Of a DNA stretch of 64,000 bases, positions 16,334-23,349 are shown piece after piece. How positions within the stretch are numbered: the first letter of the stretch is position 1; each line of letters opens with the position of its first letter. The position numbers were made by a program, and so were the translations under genes. The stretch is from Pararheinheimera marina (lineage in GTDB: Bacteria; Pseudomonadota; Gammaproteobacteria; Enterobacterales; Alteromonadaceae): contig NZ_JBHSGB010000002.1 of NCBI RefSeq assembly GCF_042654345.1, positions 62,001 through 126,000 on the forward strand. Reading direction: 5' to 3'. The notes beneath the pieces are model-generated. The model worked only from the letters and a program-made list of their open reading frames with translations. It was not told where the DNA came from and did no database searches.

Positions 16334-18837
16334 GAGTGAAAGCCCCCCAGCGTCCGCCAGCTCAGGCTTGGCAGCAAGGCCTGCAGTTGCTGGGCTGTCC
16401 AGCCTGCCGCTTGCAGGCGGATCGTTTTCGGCTGGTTGGGCAGCAAGTCAAAGAAGTTGTCCGATAAATTGGCCGGCATAGGGCTGAACTCCAGGAAACA
16501 TTGGCGCACCAAAGCCCGGCTTTGCAGCTGCAGCACCAGGCAATCGCCTTCGGTACTGCTTTGAATACTCAGCTCTGGCCGGCTCAGTGTCTGTTGTTTG
16601 GCTGGAACAAAATAATACAGATTTTCGGTCAGTAACTGACCCGAGCTGTTCAGTAATTTGGCCTGAAACACCAGCTGTTCAGCGGTTTTACCAGCCAACA
16701 GTTCAGCCTTCGGTTTCGACCAAACCAGCACAGAGGCATTGGCTGCTGTGGTCAGTTCTGACTGTTGCTGCCACAACAGGGCACCACTGAAATCCAGCAG
16801 TTGCAGCTCCAGACGGGCGGCCAACGCACTGTGGCGGTCCGACACCAGCTGTATTTGCAGCTGCTGCTGTTGTTCAGTGATCACCAGTAAATCCGTGCCA
16901 AAGCTACGGCCCGCCTGGTAATGCAAGGCTTTCCAGCGGCCGTAATAGTCAATGCCAGACCAGGACGCCGCCGGCCAGGTGTCATTCAACTGCCAGTACA
17001 AGGTACCCATACAAAACGGCATGGCGGCGCGGTGCGCTTCAAAGGCCAGTTTTAAGCCTTCGGCCTGCTGCACCTGGCTTAAGTACATCAGGTCAGTAAA
17101 GTCGACGGCGTCCCGGTGTTCCTGCTGCAAATAGCTGTGGATCAGCTTATTGCCGCGTGGGTGTTTCTGATGCACCCTCAATACCTCTGAGCCTAAATCC
17201 CAGTCTTCTGCTTCGGTAAACCGCTGCATCGACGACTGCACAGGAAACGACTGGAAGCCATATTCCGACATAAAACGCGGAATACGTTTCTGGTATTCGC
17301 TAAAGGGCTGCTCGCCATGCCAGACGCCCCAGAAATGATGGTTACCCAAATGGTCCGAATCATCTTCCCAGAACACCCCAGGCGAGGATCGCAGGTAAAA
17401 ACGCGTTGGGTCCAGCTGCTGCAGCTGCTGTGGTAACAGCTCACCAAACAACGCCATATACTGTTGTTTTAAACGGCTAAAGAGTTCATCGCTGTAACCA
17501 AATTTGGCTGGCCAGTCCCATTTTTCAATGGCCATATCCACTTCGTTGTTGCCACACCAAAGTGCAATACAAGGGTGGTTACGCAGCCGTTTAATGTTGT
17601 ACTGCGCTTCTTCCGCCACATTGGCCATAAAAGCCGCGTCACCCGGGTACAGTGAGCAGGCGAACATAAAATCCTGCCAAATCAGAATGCCGTTTTCGTC
17701 CGCCAGTTGGTAAAACACATCGTCCTGATAAACGCCACCACCCCAGACCCGCAGCATATTCATATTGGCGGCGGTCACAGCGGCAAAATCAGCCTGGTGC
17801 CGCTCGGCAGTCATACGATGAATGAAACTGTCGCCCGGAATGTAGTTGGCGCCTTTCATAAAGACCGGCTTACCATTCACTTTCAGGAAAAAGCTGACGC
17901 CGTCGGCGTCGGGTTTATTCACCACTTCAATGCTGCGCAAACCAATTTTTTGTTGCTGTTGATCCAGCAGTTCACCGTCCACCGTCAGGCTAAAGTCAAA
18001 CTGGTATAGAAAGGCCTCGCCCAACCCATTAGGCCACCATAACTGCGGCTGGGCCAACTGAAACTTCAGTTCTGTGGCTTGGCCTTCTGTCAGTTGCAGC
18101 CGCAACTGCTGGTTCAGCTCTGGTGCCTGGGCACAACGCACCTGCAACACAGCTTCACAGCTTTGTTTCAGCTGATAGCTGGCAACAAAGCTGAATTCCG
18201 CCAGCGTTGCCGACAAACGCTGCTGGACAAAATGCAGATTGCTGATGCGGGCTTTCGGCACTTTACGCAGATAAATTGGCCGCCAGATACCGCTGGTAAC
18301 AAAACGTGGGCCCCAGTCCCAGCCGAAATGGCAAGGTGCTTTGCGGCAATACACACTGAGTTTTTCGTCCGACTTGTCGTTTTCCGCCGGGTAGGTGTAA
18401 CCCGCTGCCAGGTGTTGTGGCATGGTTTCATTGATCGGCGAGCGAAAACGGATTTCCAGCCGATTTTCACCGGCTTTCAGCAGTTCAGTACAAGCAAACT
18501 GCTGACCAATAAACATATTCTGGCTTTTCCCCAGCAACTGGCCATTCAGATACAAGTCGCAAAAGGTATCCAGACCTTCAGCCACCAGCTCAATATCCTG
18601 CGCCAGCCAGTCGGCCGGCAACACAAAGCTTTTGCGGTAATGCCAGTCTTTCTGCTCAATCCATTGCAACTTGTTTTCATTGTCACGGTAGAAAGGTTCG
18701 TCGATCAGACCATTGGCCTGCAAATCGGTAAAGTTACAACCCGGCACTGTCGCCGCAAACCAGTCCTGCTGGTCCGCCTGGCGGAATTGCCAGTCACCGT
18801 TCAGATCCAAAATGCCTGAAGACTCAGATACAACCAT
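16330..18837 (-). CDS. GH2 beta-mannosidase
   Basis: An 835-residue GH2 enzyme of the beta-mannosidase branch. It has an N-terminal sugar-binding domain (DLNGDWQFRQ; HFGWDWGPRF near 170, a beta-mannosidase hallmark), an Ig-like domain, then the TIM barrel with acid/base Glu432 (LWCGNNE) and nucleophile Glu525 (FMSEYGFQSFP). There is no signal peptide, so it is probably cytoplasmic and would cleave the core Man-beta-1,4-GlcNAc left after alpha-mannose removal. It follows cutC with a 64-base gap and overlaps the symporter gene by 4 bases, in line with import of the disaccharide by that symporter. Confidence 0.92.
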   Translation of the reverse strand: MVVSESSGILDLNGDWQFRQADQQDWFAATVPGCNFTDLQANGLIDEPFYRDNENKLQWIEQKDWHYRKSFVLPADWLAQDIELVAEGLDTFCDLYLNGQLLGKSQNMFIGQQFACTELLKAGENRLEIRFRSPINETMPQHLAAGYTYPAENDKSDEKLSVYCRKAPCHFGWDWGPRFVTSGIWRPIYLRKVPKARISNLHFVQQRLSATLAEFSFVASYQLKQSCEAVLQVRCAQAPELNQQLRLQLTEGQATELKFQLAQPQLWWPNGLGEAFLYQFDFSLTVDGELLDQQQQKIGLRSIEVVNKPDADGVSFFLKVNGKPVFMKGANYIPGDSFIHRMTAERHQADFAAVTAANMNMLRVWGGGVYQDDVFYQLADENGILIWQDFMFACSLYPGDAAFMANVAEEAQYNIKRLRNHPCIALWCGNNEVDMAIEKWDWPAKFGYSDELFSRLKQQYMALFGELLPQQLQQLDPTRFYLRSSPGVFWEDDSDHLGNHHFWGVWHGEQPFSEYQKRIPRFMSEYGFQSFPVQSSMQRFTEAEDWDLGSEVLRVHQKHPRGNKLIHSYLQQEHRDAVDFTDLMYLSQVQQAEGLKLAFEAHRAAMPFCMGTLYWQLNDTWPAASWSGIDYYGRWKALHYQAGRSFGTDLLVITEQQQQLQIQLVSDRHSALAARLELQLLDFSGALLWQQQSELTTAANASVLVWSKPKAELLAGKTAEQLVFQAKLLNSSGQLLTENLYYFVPAKQQTLSRPELSIQSSTEGDCLVLQLQSRALVRQCFLEFSPMPANLSDNFFDLLPNQPKTIRLQAAGWTAQQLQALLPSLSWRTLGGFHS

Positions 18838-18901
18838 GATAAATGCTCTTGTAATGACTTAAATGACGCCCTCATTGGCGCTGTTCTTTTGTTCGCTCTG
18901 C

Positions 18902-19639
18902 TCAGCGGCACCACTGTGTCAGCTGCCTGACTTTGTCTGGGTCGACCCGGCCCTGAGTCAGCAAAGCGGAATAACTATGGATTGAAAAACCCTGACGCCA
19001 GCTTTGCAGTGCTGGCAACAGCTGCGGCAGATTTTGCTGGTTCACCCCGCCACCCAGCACCAGCTCTACGCGGCCAGCGGCCTGCTGCAGTAACTGCTGC
19101 ACCAAGGGCACACCGTGCAGAATACCCAGACCACTGCCCCAGGCGGTGCCTGCGGTTAAAATGCGCTGCACACCCAAGTCAACCAATTGCTCTAACGCAA
19201 CCAGTGGGTCGGGCAAGGCGTCAAAAGCGCGGTGAAAAGTGACCTGCAAACCGGCGGCCTGGCTTTGCGCAAGCAAAGGCTTTAACCGGCTAATATCCAG
19301 TTGGCCCTGCTCCGTTAACAGCCCCAGCACCACGCCGTCGGCTCCAGCCTGTGCGGCCAGTTCAATGCTGCGTTGCATTTGCAGCAGCTCAGCGGCGCTG
19401 TAGCAAAAATCACCGCCGCGCGGCCGGATCATCACCAGCAAACCGGGCAGGTCAGCCAGGCTGTGACGGGCAATAGTCATCGCAGCCAACGACGGGGTTA
19501 AACCGTCTTGCTCCATCGCGCCACATAGTTCAATCCGGCGCGCTCCGCCTGCCAAGACTGCCTGCAGATCGCCAGCTAACGCAGACAAGTCGTCGGCATT
19601 AATGCAGGCTTCCAATGGGATAGCGCTGACTGCGGTCAT
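18902..19639 (-). CDS. cutC: CutC family TIM-barrel protein
   Basis: A 245-residue protein of full CutC length. Signatures visible are LEACINADDLSALAGDLQAVLAGGARRIELC at the N-terminus (residues about 7-37), LVMIRPRGGDFCYS near 72-85 and TFHRAFDALPDP near 133-145. CutC was named for copper tolerance in E. coli, but that role is disputed and its biochemical activity is not established. Here its start overlaps the GH85 gene by 4 bases and it sits between GH85 and beta-mannosidase with no copper genes nearby. That points to a role in amino-sugar or N-glycan metabolism. This is inference from gene order. Confidence 0.9.
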   Translation of the reverse strand: MTAVSAIPLEACINADDLSALAGDLQAVLAGGARRIELCGAMEQDGLTPSLAAMTIARHSLADLPGLLVMIRPRGGDFCYSAAELLQMQRSIELAAQAGADGVVLGLLTEQGQLDISRLKPLLAQSQAAGLQVTFHRAFDALPDPLVALEQLVDLGVQRILTAGTAWGSGLGILHGVPLVQQLLQQAAGRVELVLGGGVNQQNLPQLLPALQSWRQGFSIHSYSALLTQGRVDPDKVRQLTQWCR

Positions 19640-21393
19640 GGCAGCAGCTCCAGTTCACCAATCCGGGCATTCAGTGGTTTCTGACCGGCGCTCAGCAGCA
19701 AACCCAACTGCACTATCTGCTGGCCCTGTAACTCTGGCCAGTGGGCAGTCAGTTGCTGCCAGTGGTCACTGTTTTGCAGTGGCAGGCTCAGCCTGTTGCC
19801 GTCGGCGGTCTGTACGTAGAGGCTGAGGCCTGCGGCCTGCCCCTGAACCCGTACCTTCAGCGTCAGGCCGCTGCCGGGCTGCAACTGAGTGCGGTACAGT
19901 GGAATATGACTGGTTTTGGTCGTCGCGCTGCTTTGAATGGCTAACGAGCTGCCACCAGACCAGGCTTGGTGAAAGTCGTAAAAAATCTGCAATGCAGCGT
20001 CACCTTCCACCGCAAATTGCCAGGTGGGTAGTACGTCCTGCTGACTGATATCGCTCCAGGCCGCGCCTTTGGTCTGGCCATTCAGCCACAGCTGTTTGCC
20101 GTGCCCTGTGTTAAATCGGGTGTGAAATGGCAGGCTGAGCACTGTGGTTTTGGCCGCCAGATACGCGCCCAGGCCTTTCCAGCCGGTTGCATCTGTGGTG
20201 GCCTGATTTAAATCGTCGCCAGCGAACAGTCGTTGTTCGGTCTGATAAAAGCGCCGCTCATCGTGAGGGTTTTCGGCAAAAGTGCTGAAGGCCGGAGTAT
20301 CGGCGTCACCACTGAAGTTAAAATTCACGTTAGGCGCAAACAGCGCAATGGAGGTCAGGGCTTTGCCGTCGACCATTAAGTCGTCCAGCCAACGGCTTTG
20401 ACTGAAGGCGCGCTGAGCTGTGCGACTTGGCCATAAATCCGCCCCTGTGTAAACCTCATAAGGGCTGCGCCCCAGCATCAGCGCACGCTCGGCCGATTGG
20501 CGGATCATTGGCTGGTCCCACCAATAATTCAGAAAAATAGCGTCACTGCTGCGCACCGCGCCCTGCAGATAACGCTGGTTCTGTTCATTCAGCTCATTTT
20601 GCCAGCGCACCACGCCACTCGGCAGCATCGAGTCGTACCAATGAATTTCCATGCCCTGCGGCGCACGGGCGGTCAGGTACTGCATAAACGCCAATAACCG
20701 CGCGGCCAGCTCAGCACCACGTTGCGGGTTTTTCTCGCCTTTCACCAATTGGTTAGCGGCGTCTTTCACGGCAGTTAAATCAGTTTCCTGATTCACCAGC
20801 CAGCCGTCAAACCCATAAAACTTGGCAATGCGGATCAGCTGGTCTGCCAGCACAAAACGGCCTTGAGCATCCTGCTGCAGCAAGGTTTCGACTGTGTCCG
20901 GGTTGCCGCCCCACTGCGCAATACCCAGAAACACAGACCCTATCACTTTGACGCCATTTTTATGGGCGGTATCGACCCAGGGCCGGGCCGGAATTTGCAC
21001 TGTTAAATCGGCAGTACCGGCAAACCAGTTCAGAATGTCGATTTGCGACCAGTGGCTGAAGTTGTACAGATTAAACTTCGGCTGAGGCGTTACATAATTG
21101 CCAAAGTTATTCATGCCATCAGGCGCGTATAACACCTTGGCGTAAGAGTCCTGTACCGCCAGCCCCGTCAGCGGCGCACTCTGTCGCCGCGCTAACGGCA
21201 CCAGGCTGCGGTTGGCCGCACTGGCGGTCGCGCCCTGCTCTGTCCAGTCCGTCAGTTGCTGCAGCGTCAGCGCAAAAGGCGGTTCGGCTGGCTGAAGGCC
21301 AGCGGCCTGCGTCCTTTCTGCGGGCTGCGCTGAAGCAACTGGCTGCGCCAGACAGCTGCACAGCGCCACACAGCCCCAGAACAAACTTCGCAT
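19636..21393 (-). CDS. GH85 endo-beta-N-acetylglucosaminidase
   Basis: A 585-residue ENGase. It cleaves between the two core GlcNAc residues of N-glycans, leaving one GlcNAc on Asn. A signal peptide (MRSLFWGCVALCSCLAQPVA) indicates export. The GH85 barrel includes VKVIGSVFLGIAQWGG near 148-163 and the catalytic pair Asn201/Glu203 in GWLVNQETDL, as in Endo-A and Endo-M. The C-terminal third is beta-sandwich-like. Its start shares a base with the asparaginase stop, and its end overlaps cutC by 4 bases. With the glycosylasparaginase upstream, this is the clearest evidence that the locus targets N-glycans. Confidence 0.93.
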   Translation of the reverse strand: MRSLFWGCVALCSCLAQPVASAQPAERTQAAGLQPAEPPFALTLQQLTDWTEQGATASAANRSLVPLARRQSAPLTGLAVQDSYAKVLYAPDGMNNFGNYVTPQPKFNLYNFSHWSQIDILNWFAGTADLTVQIPARPWVDTAHKNGVKVIGSVFLGIAQWGGNPDTVETLLQQDAQGRFVLADQLIRIAKFYGFDGWLVNQETDLTAVKDAANQLVKGEKNPQRGAELAARLLAFMQYLTARAPQGMEIHWYDSMLPSGVVRWQNELNEQNQRYLQGAVRSSDAIFLNYWWDQPMIRQSAERALMLGRSPYEVYTGADLWPSRTAQRAFSQSRWLDDLMVDGKALTSIALFAPNVNFNFSGDADTPAFSTFAENPHDERRFYQTEQRLFAGDDLNQATTDATGWKGLGAYLAAKTTVLSLPFHTRFNTGHGKQLWLNGQTKGAAWSDISQQDVLPTWQFAVEGDAALQIFYDFHQAWSGGSSLAIQSSATTKTSHIPLYRTQLQPGSGLTLKVRVQGQAAGLSLYVQTADGNRLSLPLQNSDHWQQLTAHWPELQGQQIVQLGLLLSAGQKPLNARIGELELLP

Positions 21394-22364
21394 CAGGCTT
21401 TGGCTCCGAGCAGGCTTTTGCCATCAATCAGCTGGCTGCCGCTTTGCTGACGCACGGCGTAGTTAAAACCAGGTTGAATACAGAATGCACCATACTGGCC
21501 TTGCCGGTTTAAGGCTAAAAAGCCCACCTGAAACGCAGCGTAATCACCAATTTTGCGGGCGATACGTTCGACAGCTTCACGGCAGGCCTGCTCCGGGCTC
21601 GCACCCTGACGCATCAGTTCCACCACCAGGTGGCTGCCGACGGTTTTGATCATCAGCTCGCCCATGCCAGTGGCAGTGGCGGCACCGACTTCGTTGTCCA
21701 CATACAAACCGGCGCCAATAATGGGTGAGTCGCCGACCCGGCCATGCATTTTGTAGGCGGCGCCACTGGTGGTGCAGGCGCCACTTAAATTGCCGTTGGC
21801 GTCCAGCGCCAGCATGCCGATGGTGTCGTGGTTTTCGATATTAATCAGTTGCAGCTGCTGGTCTTTTTGCCAGGCCAGCCAGTCGGCTTTGCTTTCTGCT
21901 GTCAGCAGGTCTTCTTCGACAAATCCCTGCGACAAGGCAAATTGTTTGGCACCTTCACCGACCAGCATCACGTGTGGTGTTTTCTCCATCACGGCGCGGG
22001 CCACGGAAATCGGGTGTTTAATATTCTGCAAAAATGCCACTGAACCGCAGTTCATGTTTTCATCCATGATGCAGGCGTCTAAGGTGACGATACCGTTTTT
22101 ATCCGGGTAACCACCGTAACCGACGGTGCGCACTTTCGGGTCCGCTTCCGGCACCCGCACTCCGGCTTCGACCGCGTCGAGCGCCCGGCCGCCTTTGCTC
22201 AGCACTTGCCAGGCGGCTTCGTTGGCCGGCATGCCATGTTCCCAGGTGGACACCACCACAGGTTTATTCGCTTTAGCCGGTGCTGCCAGCACCTGCTGGC
22301 TTTTAAACAAACCTGTCACGCCCAATAAGGCTGACAGTTTCAGAAAATCGCGCCGTGATCTCAT
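21393..22364 (-). CDS. N4-(beta-GlcNAc)-L-asparaginase (Ntn hydrolase)
   Basis: A 323-residue glycosylasparaginase. It hydrolyses GlcNAc-Asn to aspartate, ammonia and free GlcNAc. The N-terminus has a twin-arginine-like motif (RSRRDFLKLSALLG), so export, probably periplasmic, is likely. As in the Ntn family, the precursor should self-cleave before Thr181 (ENHDTIGMLALD) to give alpha and beta chains. The substrate-pocket motif GRVGDSPIIGAGLYVDN and the GTGMGE-like ATGMGELMIK motif are present. It would remove the GlcNAc-Asn stub left by GH85. Its start overlaps the GlcNAc kinase stop by 4 bases. Confidence 0.93.
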   Translation of the reverse strand: MRSRRDFLKLSALLGVTGLFKSQQVLAAPAKANKPVVVSTWEHGMPANEAAWQVLSKGGRALDAVEAGVRVPEADPKVRTVGYGGYPDKNGIVTLDACIMDENMNCGSVAFLQNIKHPISVARAVMEKTPHVMLVGEGAKQFALSQGFVEEDLLTAESKADWLAWQKDQQLQLINIENHDTIGMLALDANGNLSGACTTSGAAYKMHGRVGDSPIIGAGLYVDNEVGAATATGMGELMIKTVGSHLVVELMRQGASPEQACREAVERIARKIGDYAAFQVGFLALNRQGQYGAFCIQPGFNYAVRQQSGSQLIDGKSLLGAKA

Positions 22365-23287
22365 TGGTTTGCCCCCTGCAGGCTGTTGCGTTGTTGATGG
22401 GCCAATAAAATGGCACCCTGCTCAGGCGACGCCAGCGCTGGCGTAATGCAGGCCGCCAGCTGTGGGTCCAGCCAGGGTTTAATCCGTTCGGTAATGCCGC
22501 CAATCAGCGCCAGCCGGTCGGCACCACAGGCCAATAAACGCCGGATCACCTGATTGACGAAGCTGGCGCCTTGTTGGATCAGGCCCAGGCTGACTTTGTC
22601 GCCAGCGTCTGCCGCACTGAACACCAGCGGGGCATAACGGGCAAATTCGGTGGCACTGGCGTTCATTAGTTGCTGCGCCAGTTCAGTGGCACTGCAACAG
22701 GCCAGCATGCTTTGCGTCAGGCTGGTTGGCAGTCCGACACCATCGGCATCCAATAGCACCGCCTTCACCGCTTCCAGACCAAACCAGGAACCGCTGCAGG
22801 TGGCATTAATGGGAAAACCATAACCGCCAACCTGAGTTTGTTTCCCTGCCACATTGGCCAGCGAACTAAAGCCGGTGCCAAGGATCAGCACAGCGCCATC
22901 CAGCCCCTGGTGGGCTCCGGCCGCGGCTGCATGCAAGTCTGTGGTCAGGTATAACGAATGAAAAGGGTGCTGCCATGACGCCATGGCGTCACGCATCGCC
23001 GGTAAATGCAGACCAGCCAGGCCAGCGCCCACCACCAGACGGGAAAAGTCTGCCGTGCTGAGGCCTGCCTGTTGCAGGGCTTCAGTCACAGCAGCCAGAA
23101 TAGAGTTTTTGCATTGTTCCAGACCATTGACCGGGTTGGCCGGGCCGCTTTTGCCGCTACCCAGACTGACGCCGGCCGTGTTTTGCAACAAAGCACGGCA
23201 ATGGCTGGCACCACCGTCTATGCCGACAAATAGCAGCTCGTCGCCTTTTGCTGCAGAAGTGTGCAGCCCCTTACTGATCTGAATCAT
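22361..23287 (-). CDS. BadF/BadG family GlcNAc (glucosamine) kinase
   Basis: A 308-residue sugar kinase of the ASKHA fold. The phosphate-1 motif FVGIDGGASHCRA is near residue 21, and the adenosine-region motifs LILGTGFSSLANVAG and GGYGFPINATCSGSWFGLEA are present. There is no signal peptide, so it is cytoplasmic. It probably phosphorylates GlcNAc to GlcNAc-6-P; glucosamine is the alternative. nagA and nagB are not in the window, so later steps must be encoded elsewhere. It lies downstream of an intra-operon terminator-like hairpin and is coupled to the asparaginase by a 4-base overlap. Confidence 0.85.
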   Translation of the reverse strand: MIQISKGLHTSAAKGDELLFVGIDGGASHCRALLQNTAGVSLGSGKSGPANPVNGLEQCKNSILAAVTEALQQAGLSTADFSRLVVGAGLAGLHLPAMRDAMASWQHPFHSLYLTTDLHAAAAGAHQGLDGAVLILGTGFSSLANVAGKQTQVGGYGFPINATCSGSWFGLEAVKAVLLDADGVGLPTSLTQSMLACCSATELAQQLMNASATEFARYAPLVFSAADAGDKVSLGLIQQGASFVNQVIRRLLACGADRLALIGGITERIKPWLDPQLAACITPALASPEQGAILLAHQQRNSLQGANQ

Positions 23288-23300
23288 GTGTTAAATCCTG

Positions 23301-23330
23301 TAAAACCAGGCTCCGGCGTACCGGAGCCTG
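23301..23330 (-). terminator. Intra-operon terminator before the GlcNAc kinase gene
   Basis: Read on the minus strand, a perfect 10-bp stem (CAGGCTCCGG/CCGGAGCCTG, 4-base loop) is followed by GTTTTA. It lies between the discoidin lipoprotein stop and the kinase start. It may cut transcription so that receptor and binding protein are made in excess over the enzymes. Confidence 0.65.
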
Positions 23331-23349
23331 CATGGCTGTTGCAGCCAGG

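Noticed and set aside
18079..18819. 246-codon plus-strand frame opposite the beta-mannosidase gene
   Set aside because: Antisense shadow of a gene with intact catalytic motifs; no ribosome site or recognisable protein.
21393..22364. Plain L-asparaginase
   Set aside because: The HDTIGM nucleophile context and the GH85/GlcNAc kinase neighbours fit glycosylasparaginase.
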